A stretch of 48,788 nt of DNA from Acetobacterium sp. (GTDB lineage: Bacteria; Bacillota; Clostridia; Eubacteriales; Eubacteriaceae): positions 1 through 48,788 of the forward strand of contig NZ_JAUSPS010000086.1 in the NCBI RefSeq assembly GCF_030652775.1, in the 5' to 3' direction. This document shows, in pieces, positions 1-8,156 of this stretch. A program made the position numbers and the translations under genes. Every line of letters starts with the position of its first letter. Within the stretch, counting starts at the first letter, position 1. The notes under the pieces are model-generated. The model ran no database searches. It saw only the letters and a program-made list of their open reading frames with translations, and was not told the DNA's origin.

Positions 1-1452
1 GATTGGTCCATTCTAAAAGGACGGTCCATTCTGATTGTTGATGAAAATATCAAGGACGGAACGGCAGTGAAAAGCTTTTTGAAATCTGCAGGTGTTACCA
101 GTACAACGGTTTCCAATGGCGTTCAGGCGATACTGGAACTGATAAAACCCGCAAATCACTGGGATGGGATTTTTATTGCCCAGGATCTCACCGATATTAA
201 GTCAGAGGATCTGAAAATTGCCTTAGGTGCCATATCAACCACCCAAGAGATCCCTTTATTTCTGATGACGTCACAGATTTTCTTTGACCCGGAAAACAAA
301 AATGGTGAGCATCGATTTTCAGCTTATATCAACAAACCGATTGGAAAAAACAAGTTATTATCAACGTTAACAAATATTTTAGCTGCCAAAGAATACGACT
401 TGCTGATACAAGATCCAGAGAATCTGGAAATACCGTACCCGAAATTACAAAATAATGGTGATCGCAATCGTTTGATTGAAGAGGCGCATAACGCCTGTAG
501 TCTGAATACGATAACAAGTGAACCGGATGAGGATCAGGCATATGTCAGAAAAAGACAACAGGTTTTAATTGTTGATGATTCGCCAATGAACACAAAATTA
601 TTAGAAACAGCATTAAGTGATGACTTTGATACGTTTGTAGCTCATTCTGGGAAAGATGCCCTGATGATAGCAAATTCAATAAATCCACCGGATCTGATTT
701 TGCTTGATATAATGATGCCGGAAATGAATGGCTACGAGGTCTGTAAAACACTCCATCTGGAACAGAAAACTAAGGATATTCCGGTTATTTTTCTGACTGC
801 CCTGAGTGAATCTGACAATGAAGAATATGGTCTAAAATTAGGTGCCATTGATTACATCACAAAACCTTTTAGCATCCCTATTGTCAAAGCCAAGATTAAA
901 AATCATCTGGCCCTTAAATACTATCAGGATATTCTGAAAATCAATACCGATATCGATCAGTTAACAAAAATTCCCAATCGCCGCCGATTTGATGAAATGT
1001 TTGACATTGAAACCAGAAAAGCAAAACGGACGGGCAGTTTTTTAAGTGTATTAATGCTGGATATTGATCATTTCAAATTTTACAATGATACCTATGGTCA
1101 TTTAGAAGGGGATGAATGTCTGCGACAGGTGGCGTATGCCATAAAAACAACCTTAAAAAGACCAGGCGATATGGCGGCGCGATGGGGTGGGGAAGAATTT
1201 ACCTGCTTGCTGCCGGATACTGATGCCGAAGGGGCAGCTGAAGTAGCCGAAAAGATCCGGAAAACAATCATGGAATTAGGAATTGCGCATAAGGCATCCC
1301 CGGTAGCATCGGTAGTGACCGTATCCATTGGGGTAGTGACCTTAAATCAAGGAGATCAAGACGGTTATGAGCTGCTCTTAAAACATGCTGATGAAACCCT
1401 TTATCAGGCAAAGGCACAGGGGCGAAACCGGATCAATCAGTGGGTTGACTGA
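1..1452 (+). CDS. Receiver-receiver-GGDEF diguanylate cyclase (5' partial)
   Basis: The reading frame is open from base 1, so the gene starts outside the window. It makes cyclic-di-GMP from GTP under phosphorelay control. The visible part begins with a linker of the kind seen after histidine kinase ATPase domains (WSILKGR), then a first receiver domain (ILIVDEN, later FLMTSQ and NKPIG). The position of the phospho-accepting Asp appears to be Ala (GIFIAQDL), so this receiver is probably not phosphorylated. The second receiver (from about base 555) is canonical: LIVDDS, LLDIMMP, FLTAL, ITKPF. The GGDEF domain follows from about base 955 with active site GGEEF and an upstream I-site RPGD, suggesting product inhibition. 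It may be a PleD-like response regulator or the tail of a hybrid kinase; only upstream sequence can tell. No gene follows closely downstream. Confidence 0.9.
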   Translation, partial: DWSILKGRSILIVDENIKDGTAVKSFLKSAGVTSTTVSNGVQAILELIKPANHWDGIFIAQDLTDIKSEDLKIALGAISTTQEIPLFLMTSQIFFDPENKNGEHRFSAYINKPIGKNKLLSTLTNILAAKEYDLLIQDPENLEIPYPKLQNNGDRNRLIEEAHNACSLNTITSEPDEDQAYVRKRQQVLIVDDSPMNTKLLETALSDDFDTFVAHSGKDALMIANSINPPDLILLDIMMPEMNGYEVCKTLHLEQKTKDIPVIFLTALSESDNEEYGLKLGAIDYITKPFSIPIVKAKIKNHLALKYYQDILKINTDIDQLTKIPNRRRFDEMFDIETRKAKRTGSFLSVLMLDIDHFKFYNDTYGHLEGDECLRQVAYAIKTTLKRPGDMAARWGGEEFTCLLPDTDAEGAAEVAEKIRKTIMELGIAHKASPVASVVTVSIGVVTLNQGDQDGYELLLKHADETLYQAKAQGRNRINQWVD

Positions 1453-1509
1453 TAACAGCAAAACGGAAAAAATGTTTGTCTGTGTTAATATAATTTTAAT
1501 TTAAAACTG

Positions 1510-1792
1510 AGACATGATATAATTTCTTTTAAACACGATTTACACATAAAAAAAGCGAGAGTAGAGTGCTGTTTACCCGGTTCCGGTATTTCCTCAAAAC
1601 CTCTTTACCTACGGGGTGATTATCTGGTTGGGTATACGGGATCATTTTAAGTCGAAATCAGGCGGAGGGAATTAGCCTTACTCACACGCTAGCAGAAAAT
1701 GAAAACAATTCGAACAGATAAATCGCATTAATATAAAATGATCCGAGACTTTTGCTTCACAGCTCCTGGCTGTGCGGCAGAAGTCTTTTTTT
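1510..1792 (+). ncRNA. Candidate structured non-coding RNA, class not recognised
   Basis: A TATAAT box at 1518-1523 is followed by about 260 bases without a plausible open frame and then by a textbook terminator. Between them an imperfect closing helix can be drawn: AGCG-a-GAGTA (1554-1563) with TACTC-aca-CGCT (1679-1690). Inside it GTTTACCC (1571-1578) can pair with GGGTATAC (1630-1637) with one mismatch, and there are further small hairpins. The element is independent enough to be a small RNA, or it could be a leader whose terminator controls the flavodiiron gene at 1915. I do not recognise a known riboswitch signature. 6S RNA and the raiA motif are classes worth testing, but I cannot match either from memory. 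Confidence 0.45.
1747..1792 (+). terminator. Intrinsic terminator of the RNA element
   Basis: A long stem with small internal loops (GACTT, TGC, CACAGC pairing with GCTGTG, GCA, AAGTC around the loop tcctg) is followed by a run of seven or eight T. It lies 120 bases before the flavodiiron gene, so that gene either has its own promoter or is reached by readthrough. Confidence 0.85.
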
Positions 1793-1914
1793 GTCTGGCA
1801 GTTTGGACTATTGAAAAGAGTATCGATGAGAATTAAGGGTATATAATTAACTGGACGTTGGATTGAGATGCAAAGTTCATCCGTATTATGTGATGATTTG
1901 AAAGGAAATAGATA

Positions 1915-3102
1915 ATGAAAAAACTAATAAAGAATAATGTGAGCTGGGTCGGAAAAGTCGATTGGGAGCTGCAGCAGTTTCATGGCAATGAATTTTCTAC
2001 CAATCATGGCTCCACCTATAATTCTTATTTAATTCAGGAAGAAAAGACGGTTTTAGTCGACACGGTCTGGATGCCCTACGCCAAAGAATTCGTGGAAAAT
2101 TTAGCCCAGGTGATCGACTTGGATGAGATCGATTATATTGTCGCCAATCATGGCGAAATGGATCACAGCGGCGCTCTGCCGGAACTGATGGAGCGAATCC
2201 CGGATGTTCCCATTTACTGTACTGAAAATGCCGTTAAGTCGTTAAAGGGTCAGTATCATCAAGACTGGAATTTCAATATTGTGAAAACTGGCGATAAGCT
2301 GGACGTCGGTAATGGCAAAGAACTGATTTTTGTGGAAATGCGGATGCTCCATTGGCCAGACAGTATGGCCAGCTATCTGACCGGAGATAATATTTTGTTC
2401 AGCAATGATGCCTTTGGCCAGCATTATGCGACCGAAAAATTGTTTAATAATTTGGTCGATCAATGCGACTTGTATCAAGAAGCGATGAAATATTATGCCA
2501 ATATTCTAACTCCCTTTAACGCCATTTTGCGTAAGAAACTGGACGAAATTATTACCTTTAATCTGACCATTGATACGATCGCCACTAGCCATGGCGTCAT
2601 CTGGAACGATAACCCGATGCAAATTGTCGAGAAATATGCCCTGTGGGCCGCAGATTATCAGGAAAACCAGATTACCATAATCTATGACACGATGTGGAAC
2701 GGCACCAAAAATCTGGCCGAAAAAATTGCTGAAGGGATCGGCTTGACAGATCCGGACGTTGAAGTAAAAGTCTTCAACCTGTCAAAGAGCGATGAGAATG
2801 ATCTGATTACCGAGGTCTTTAAGTCAAAGATCGTGCTGATTGGTTCACCGACCATCGGTGGCAGCATTCTCCACTCCATAGCCGGCTTTGTTCATTTGAT
2901 GAAAGAGCTAAAGTTTAAAAACAAAAAAGCCGCCGCCTTTGGCTGCTACGGTTGGAGCGGCGAGTCCACCAAGGTGTTAAATGAATGGCTGGAAGGTGCC
3001 GGATTCGAAATCATCAACGAGGGTCTCCGCAATCAGTGGAACCCCGATGATTCTCAACAGATATCAGCCATCGACTTTGGCAAAGAAATTGCCAAAGCTT
3101 AG
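1915..3102 (+). CDS. fprA: Flavodiiron protein (A-type flavoprotein, NO/O2 reductase)
   Basis: Cytoplasmic enzyme that reduces oxygen to water and/or nitric oxide to nitrous oxide in anaerobes. The N-terminal metallo-beta-lactamase fold keeps every diiron ligand: His79, Glu81, Asp83 in NHGEMDH, His146 (MLHWPD), Asp165 (FSNDAF) and His226 (TSHGVIW). The flavodoxin domain starts near residue 253 (IIYDTMWNGT) with the second FMN loop around GSPTIGG and FGCYGWSGE. The 395-residue length is normal for the simple two-domain class without a rubredoxin tail, so electrons must come from a separate rubredoxin or flavoprotein. A GAAAGGAA ribosome binding site precedes the ATG. The nearby hydroxylamine reductase gene fits a joint role in nitrosative and oxygen stress. 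Confidence 0.95.
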   Translation: MKKLIKNNVSWVGKVDWELQQFHGNEFSTNHGSTYNSYLIQEEKTVLVDTVWMPYAKEFVENLAQVIDLDEIDYIVANHGEMDHSGALPELMERIPDVPIYCTENAVKSLKGQYHQDWNFNIVKTGDKLDVGNGKELIFVEMRMLHWPDSMASYLTGDNILFSNDAFGQHYATEKLFNNLVDQCDLYQEAMKYYANILTPFNAILRKKLDEIITFNLTIDTIATSHGVIWNDNPMQIVEKYALWAADYQENQITIIYDTMWNGTKNLAEKIAEGIGLTDPDVEVKVFNLSKSDENDLITEVFKSKIVLIGSPTIGGSILHSIAGFVHLMKELKFKNKKAAAFGCYGWSGESTKVLNEWLEGAGFEIINEGLRNQWNPDDSQQISAIDFGKEIAKA

Positions 3103-3132
3103 ATTTTTATTTGCGGAATAAAAGATTAATAA

Positions 3133-3166
3133 AAAAACGACTTAATCGAAAGATTAGGTCGTTTTT
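3133..3166 (+). terminator. Terminator after the flavodiiron gene
   Basis: A 15-base stem with one mismatch, AAAAACGACTTAATC against GATTAGGTCGTTTTT, closes a GAAA tetraloop. The A-run on one side and T-run on the other allow it to act in both directions, ending the flavodiiron transcript and anything arriving from the opposite strand. Confidence 0.85.
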
Positions 3167-3185
3167 AGTTGGTTCATGAAAAAAA

Positions 3186-3455
3186 TCAAGTGTAGTGAAT
3201 GCCGCTCCAGTAAACAGGGCCTTTGACGAAGGTGCGGGGATCCAGCTCGACGCCTTCCAGGGCCCGTTTTTTATATTCTTCAAAACCGGTGCGGTCAATG
3301 ATGTAGCCGATGTGTTCTTTGCCGCCGGGTGTTTCACGGCCGATGTATTTTTTGAAAATTCTGTAGGTGTTATTGATAATTTTGATAATGGCGTATTCGG
3401 TAAATTTTCCACCGAAAGCGCATCTGCCGATTCTTTCTTGCAGACTTTCAATTTG
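3186..3455 (-). pseudogene. C-terminal remnant of a nitrite/sulfite-reductase-like protein
   Basis: On the minus strand an 89-codon open frame lies between a TGA (3456-3458) and a TGA stop (3186-3188). It has no ATG, GTG or TTG in a usable place and no ribosome binding site. Its translation looks like genuine protein, including GRCAFGGKFTEYAIIKI, HIGYIIDRTGFEEYKKR and FVKGPVYWSGIHYT. This resembles the C-terminal helix-rich end of siroheme/4Fe-4S nitrite and sulfite reductases, with the usual pattern of an aromatic-basic helix followed by R.GFE.YK. It therefore appears to be the last tenth or so of a lost gene. The family assignment is from pattern memory and moderate in certainty; the remnant status is clearer. 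Confidence 0.6.
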
Positions 3456-3492
3456 TCAGATGATGTTAAAATTTATTTATAAAAGATACGGA

Positions 3493-5049
3493 TTAGCCCA
3501 GTAATTTTGCCAGGTCAGCTTCTGGTGTGGTGATTGGTCCAATGTTGTAGTTTTCAACCAGGACGTTTAATACGTTTGGTGAAATAAAGGCTGGCAATGA
3601 TGGTCCCAATAAGATATTTTTGATACCCAGGTGTAACAGGGTCAGCAGGATGCAAACGGCTTTTTGTTCGTACCAGGACAATACCATAGAGAGTGGCAGA
3701 TCATTAACGCCACATTCAAAGGCACCGGCCAAAGCAACAGCAACCTGAATGGCTGAGTAAGCATCATTACATTGGCCCATATCCATCAGTCGTGGCAAGC
3801 CGCCAATGGTGCCCAGATCCAGATCGTTAAAGCGGAATTTGCCACAGGCCAGGGTTAAGACAACCGTATCAGCCGGTGTTTTTTCAACAAACTCGGTGTA
3901 GTAGTTACGTCCGGTTTTAGCGCCGTCACAGCCGCCAACCAGGAAGAAGTGTTTGATATCGCCAGCTTTGACTGCAGCGATGACTTTGTCAGCAACGCCT
4001 AAAACAGTGCCATGACCAAACCCGGTTAATAGGGTTTTTCCGCCGTTAATACCGGTCATTTCTTTATCTTCAGGATATCCGCCCAGTTCCAGCGCTTTGG
4101 CAATCACTGGGGCAAAATCTTTTTCTTTGCCAACGTGGATCATCCCCGGGTATTGAACCATATCGGTGGTAAAAATACGGTCAGAATAAGAATCTTTTAC
4201 TGGCATAATACAGTTGGTGGTGAACAGAACTGGAGCGGGTACAGTAGCAAATTCTTTTTGTTGATTTTGCCATGCGGTTCCAAAGTTTCCTTTTAAGTGA
4301 GGATATTTTTTCAGTTCCGGATAAGCATGGGCGGGTAACATTTCGCCATGAGTATAAATGTTAACGCCTTTGCATTCAGTTTGTTCCAGCAATAATTTTA
4401 AATCATGTAAATCATGACCGGTGATAATGATAAAAGGACCTTTTTCAATGGTTAATGGAACTTCAGTTGGTACTGGAGTACCATAGGTTTCAGTATTAGC
4501 TTTGTCCAGTAGAGCCATACATGCCAAGTTGATTTCGCCGGTTTTGAGTACCAGTGGCAGGAGCGTATCCATGCCCAGATCTGAGCCCACAGCATCTAAT
4601 GCTTCGTAGAAGAAGGCATCAACGATCGGATCTTTATAGCCTAAAATAGCGGCATGGTGAGCATAGGCAGCCACCCCTTTAACGCCTAACAGGATCAGGG
4701 TTTTTAAAGAACGGATATCTTCATTGTCGTCCCAAAGTTTTGCCATATCATAATCTTCAGCAGTTGGATCGAGATCCTCTTTCATTTTGTCGACACAAGC
4801 TACCAATACTTTTAAACTTTCATCGTCAAAACTGACATTGGTAACGGTGGTGAATAAGGCTTTTTTGATACAGGCATCGGTGGCTTCAGTAGCGGCTGTT
4901 TTTTTAACAGCTTTGGCTAGTCCAATACAGGCACCGACTAACTTATCCTGATCTCCTGCAACGACAGGTGTTTTACCACAGACGCCGCTGACCTCACATC
5001 CGGTTCCTTTGGCAGTTTGTTCACATTGAAAACAAAACATATCTTTCAT
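3493..5049 (-). CDS. hcp: Hydroxylamine reductase / hybrid cluster protein
   Basis: Cytoplasmic iron-sulfur-oxygen enzyme of anaerobes that reduces hydroxylamine to ammonia in vitro and probably removes nitric oxide in vivo. The N-terminal cluster motif is Cys6, Cys9, Cys18, Cys24 (C-x2-C-x8-C-x5-C), typical of the strict-anaerobe class. Hybrid-cluster ligands are recognisable in order: GHDLHDL, THGEML, TTNCIMP, GGCDGAKTGR, LACGKFRF, MGQCNDAYSA and SWYEQKAV. The length of 518 residues lies within the family range. The start at 5049 is set by AGAGAGGT seven bases upstream. It is transcribed divergently from the lipase-GAF gene, across a 412-base regulatory region with several inverted repeats. 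Expression is likely controlled by a nitrosative-stress regulator such as HcpR, which is inferred and not shown. Confidence 0.96.
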   Translation of the reverse strand: MKDMFCFQCEQTAKGTGCEVSGVCGKTPVVAGDQDKLVGACIGLAKAVKKTAATEATDACIKKALFTTVTNVSFDDESLKVLVACVDKMKEDLDPTAEDYDMAKLWDDNEDIRSLKTLILLGVKGVAAYAHHAAILGYKDPIVDAFFYEALDAVGSDLGMDTLLPLVLKTGEINLACMALLDKANTETYGTPVPTEVPLTIEKGPFIIITGHDLHDLKLLLEQTECKGVNIYTHGEMLPAHAYPELKKYPHLKGNFGTAWQNQQKEFATVPAPVLFTTNCIMPVKDSYSDRIFTTDMVQYPGMIHVGKEKDFAPVIAKALELGGYPEDKEMTGINGGKTLLTGFGHGTVLGVADKVIAAVKAGDIKHFFLVGGCDGAKTGRNYYTEFVEKTPADTVVLTLACGKFRFNDLDLGTIGGLPRLMDMGQCNDAYSAIQVAVALAGAFECGVNDLPLSMVLSWYEQKAVCILLTLLHLGIKNILLGPSLPAFISPNVLNVLVENYNIGPITTPEADLAKLLG

Positions 5050-5075
5050 CTTTTACCTCTCTCGTAACTTTATTT

Positions 5076-5088
5076 GTTAACCCGTAAC
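5076..5088 (-). promoter_or_regulatory. Possible operator just upstream of hcp
   Basis: GTTAA-ccc-GTAAC is a near-perfect inverted repeat centred about 33 bases before the hcp start codon. A second GTAAC lies at 5064-5068. Position and symmetry suit a dimeric CRP/FNR-type repressor or activator. No site consensus could be checked. Confidence 0.35.
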
Positions 5089-5180
5089 AACGGGGAATAA
5101 CCTTTAAAAAACACCTTCACTTATTGACTACCCTGATGAGATGAACGCTAACAATTTATTAACTAATGTTATTATTTTAA

Positions 5181-5216
5181 TCATCAATGAATATGATTTA
5201 ATCTATTCATTGATGA
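5181..5216. promoter_or_regulatory. 13-base perfect inverted repeat between hcp and the lipase-GAF gene
   Basis: TCATCAATGAATA (5181-5193) and TATTCATTGATGA (5204-5216) are exact inverted copies separated by ten bases. There is no T-tract, so it does not look like a terminator. It is better read as a binding site for a dimeric regulator, or a cruciform, in the divergent promoter region. Confidence 0.5.
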
Positions 5217-5309
5217 AATAATAGCAAATTAGTTGATTGCTATTCTGAGCCGTCGTGTTTTTCCAAACTGATGATGACATAATGGTACTACATGTTATTC
5301 GCTTTGACA

Positions 5310-5323
5310 GTTGCAAATGCAAC
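5310..5323. promoter_or_regulatory. Palindromic site GTTGCA-aa-TGCAAC
   Basis: A perfect six-base inverted repeat with a two-base centre in the hcp/lipase-GAF intergenic region, about 140 bases before the plus-strand gene and 260 before hcp. It is a candidate operator; the regulator is unknown. Confidence 0.4.
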
Positions 5324-5461
5324 ATAAAACAAAAATAATTAATTTTTTATTGATGTCTTTTATTCAAATATTCTATTGATATAGAATTCCCATCTTTTAT
5401 TCTGAAATCGATTGTGATATGATTTGTTTAACTAAGTTAATCATTAGAAAAGAGGAACACC

Positions 5462-7447
5462 ATGAGTCTGAAAATGAGCAACCTGCTGGACATTGAAAAA
5501 TACCTGTTGCTGGAACTGGTTTATTTTCATTTGCCGCCCCAATACAAAAATCGGATTACCCGGGAAACCCCGATGAAGCTCGATGAATACATCGATCTGA
5601 TGGAGCAGTGCGGCTATTCGACCTATCCTGGTTTTATCAGCCGCTCTGAGCATGGATACCAATATAAAAAACGCCGGCAGGCTCATTTTAAGCGGATTTA
5701 CGCATCCAGCGACAATCTCGGTGAAGTGGTCGTTACCGGCTATGTTAACGATAATTATGGCTCATACGGCAACACCGCTGATAAAAATAAAACCAGTTTT
5801 GTGGCCATTGCCCTGGCAGACCGTGAAAATAACGGGGCGGTTATTTTTAGCGGCTGTGAACAGATAGATCTCACCAGCATTGTGCTGGACTGGGGCGGCT
5901 GTCTAATTGCTTCTCTGGGCGTGGTCACCGGCCATCATCACAAGGCTATCGATTTTTATGACCACTACATGGCCGGGATTCTGGGGGAACGTAATATCCT
6001 TGGGCATTCCAAGGGCGGCAATCTGGCCACCTACGTTTATATCAACCGGCTTGATGAAAACACCAATGCCTATTGCGTTAACGCGCAGCCCTATTGCTGG
6101 TATACCATGACTGAAACTCAGAAGGAAGCCTTAAAAACGGATCGGTTTGAATATATTGTACATGCCAATGACCCCACCCGAAAGGCCAGTTATGTCTCTT
6201 ATATCAGTCGAACAGCCCCTCTTAACCGCTATGCAACCCGGCGTTTTATTGATATTCACGGTTTTGCCGAGGTGAATTTTGACGAATTTGGAAATCTGGA
6301 AGGCGCCCGGGTTATCCGGGAAACCGTCAGCCACCTGAAATCCCGGTTTTTCAACGATTATGCGGCCGAAAAGCGCCTGACCCATGACGAATGCATGGCA
6401 CGATTTCAGGAAAAACTAAACGAAATCACTTCTCTGCCGCGGTTGTTCAGCACTACCCTGGACGAGATCCTGCTGGTGACCGAGGCTCGGGCGGCGATTA
6501 TCTGGTTTCGGGATGAAGATGACCGGGGTCCCTTTATTTATCCGCTGATTATCAAGAGTCCCGGCGCTGAAGATCTCTATCAGCTGAAACTGCGGCCGGG
6601 ACAGGGCATTGCTGCCCAATCGGTCTTTGCAGGATTGCCACTGTATATCAAGGATTCGCGACAATACCGGCTGTCAGTTGGTAGTCTGAATCAGGCTCTG
6701 GGCATTACCATTACCTCAGAAATTGCCGTGCCGCTGGGGGTTGACGAAGCAGAGGTGTTTGGCGCCCTGGAATTGGTCAATAAACTTGACGGCGTCTTTT
6801 CGCTGGAAGATTTTGCCCTGGTCAATGACATGACGCTGGCGATGCTGGATGTTTTTAAAAAGTCCGGTCAGTCGCTAGATAATTACCGTGATTTTTCGCT
6901 ATTGCAGATCCGTCAAGGCGGTAAGCGGATTTTTGCGGTGGAAAAAAACGGGTTCAAGGAAAAAGCTTTTGCATCTCAGGCAGAAAAGAACGCTTTTCTT
7001 AAAAAAATCTCGGGACTGTCATTGGAACCCAATGAACGGCTGATTTTTAACCGGATCACCTTTACCAGAGACAAGCAGGAACAGCTAAAACGGCTACGCA
7101 AACAGGAGTATGCAATTATCTTTGAGAATCCACACCTGCGGTATGCCAAAACCAAGGTCAATGCGGTACTGCGTACGCTTTTGCTCCAGCTCCGCGAGAA
7201 CCGGGTAAATCTGAACAAAGTGGCTAAAATGATGGGGCTTCATGATAAACTTAAAACCCGGATCAAAGATCTCAGCGATGCCGAGTACATCCGATTGGAA
7301 TATGGTATGGCTCGGATCCGGCGGCCCAAACTGGTCATCGTCAACACCCCGCCCCAGAGACTCAGCCCTGACGCTTATACAGTTTTGTGTAGCCGGTTGA
7401 AAAAAGATTGCCAAAAGAAAGCAGTTACAGTGATTGTCTTAAATTGA
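5462..7447 (+). CDS. Mbeg1-like lipase / GAF / degenerate ABC-ATPase fusion
   Basis: 661 residues in three parts. Residues 1-300 resemble the Mbeg1-like (DUF2974) alpha/beta hydrolase family, with nucleophile elbow GHSKGG (Ser183), a downstream ND motif (HANDPTR) and a late His (DIHGFAEV). Residues about 310-470 look like a GAF sensor domain (RAAIIWFRDED, PGQGIAAQSV, SEIAVPLG, LELVNK). The last 190 residues align in order with an ABC ATPase but lack every catalytic motif. EKNG...AEKNAFLKKISGL sits where Walker A belongs, LSDAE (604-608) replaces LSGGE, and LVIVNTPP replaces the Walker B LLLLDEP. This suggests a nucleotide- or ligand-sensing pseudo-ATPase coupled to a lipase. The start is fixed by AGAGGAAC. 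The fold assignments are by eye; the hydrolase is surest and the pseudo-ABC part is my inference. Confidence 0.75.
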   Translation: MSLKMSNLLDIEKYLLLELVYFHLPPQYKNRITRETPMKLDEYIDLMEQCGYSTYPGFISRSEHGYQYKKRRQAHFKRIYASSDNLGEVVVTGYVNDNYGSYGNTADKNKTSFVAIALADRENNGAVIFSGCEQIDLTSIVLDWGGCLIASLGVVTGHHHKAIDFYDHYMAGILGERNILGHSKGGNLATYVYINRLDENTNAYCVNAQPYCWYTMTETQKEALKTDRFEYIVHANDPTRKASYVSYISRTAPLNRYATRRFIDIHGFAEVNFDEFGNLEGARVIRETVSHLKSRFFNDYAAEKRLTHDECMARFQEKLNEITSLPRLFSTTLDEILLVTEARAAIIWFRDEDDRGPFIYPLIIKSPGAEDLYQLKLRPGQGIAAQSVFAGLPLYIKDSRQYRLSVGSLNQALGITITSEIAVPLGVDEAEVFGALELVNKLDGVFSLEDFALVNDMTLAMLDVFKKSGQSLDNYRDFSLLQIRQGGKRIFAVEKNGFKEKAFASQAEKNAFLKKISGLSLEPNERLIFNRITFTRDKQEQLKRLRKQEYAIIFENPHLRYAKTKVNAVLRTLLLQLRENRVNLNKVAKMMGLHDKLKTRIKDLSDAEYIRLEYGMARIRRPKLVIVNTPPQRLSPDAYTVLCSRLKKDCQKKAVTVIVLN

Positions 7448-7496
7448 GTGAGAAAAATGAAAACACAGAATTCAATCCATGAGAAGGGGAGCAGAA

Positions 7497-8093
7497 ATGA
7501 GAAATACTGTCGATTTAATCATCCATCCAAAACGGTTTTTTGAGAATTCCAGAAAGTGGGAAATTTCGATCATTGCACCGATTATTATTCTGATTTTGAT
7601 CGGAATAGTTGATGGGATTGTAGTAGCCTGTCTGGTGAATAATACCACCATTTATGAAATGTTCAATCCTGAAGCCCCGGTCATATCGGCCACGACGATC
7701 TTATTTTCCATGATTATGGGCAGCTTTAGCGTTTATGCTCTTATTATTATCCAGACTGTTGTGTTTAATCTGATCATGAAAAAAATGGGTGGTACTGGTA
7801 CCCGCAAGCAGGCCTTTTATATTCTGGGACTGGCCAGTTTTCCTGCATTGGTGGAGGGATTGATTTTTTTGTACTTTCCGCAGACCTTCGGGCTGTTTCA
7901 GTTTGAGAACTTTCATTTTGTATCCCTGCTGATCTACAATTTTCTCAATGTTTTCAATATCTGGGGGATCTACCTGCTGATTGTGGGCTTTGCCAAGGTC
8001 TATGATGTTTCCTATAAAAAGGCCTCAGTTCTGTATTTACAGTTTTTAATCAAAATGATCCCACTGTTTATTATTTATTTTATTGCGTCATAG
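7497..8093 (+). CDS. Yip1-family membrane protein
   Basis: 198 residues with about five hydrophobic segments: IIAPIIILILIGIVDG, a segment around ILFSMIMGSFSVYALIII, AFYILGLASFPALVEGLIF, a segment near SLLIYNFLNVFNIWGIYLL, and a C-terminal FLIKMIPLFIIYFIAS. The order and the N-terminal HPKRFFE motif fit the bacterial Yip1 family, whose function is not well established. I chose the ATG at 7497 because GAAGGGGA lies just before it; an upstream ATG at 7479 has no such site. It lies 49 bases after the lipase-GAF gene and may be co-transcribed. Confidence 0.7.
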   Translation: MRNTVDLIIHPKRFFENSRKWEISIIAPIIILILIGIVDGIVVACLVNNTTIYEMFNPEAPVISATTILFSMIMGSFSVYALIIIQTVVFNLIMKKMGGTGTRKQAFYILGLASFPALVEGLIFLYFPQTFGLFQFENFHFVSLLIYNFLNVFNIWGIYLLIVGFAKVYDVSYKKASVLYLQFLIKMIPLFIIYFIAS

Positions 8094-8156
8094 CATGAGG
8101 TATCGTTGTTAAAAGGCAATCAAAAAAGAATAAGAAGAGAAATAGCGAGGTAAAAT

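Noticed and set aside
1550..1690. Similarity of GTGCTGTTTACC to the start of bacterial signal recognition particle RNA
   Set aside because: The obligatory distal SRP hairpin with GGAAG tetraloop and AGCAG is absent, so it is not SRP RNA.
3107..3482. Two open frames of 95 and 114 codons on opposite strands between fprA and hcp
   Set aside because: Both lack ribosome binding sites and protein-like composition; the coherent reading is the third frame, which is a decayed reductase remnant.
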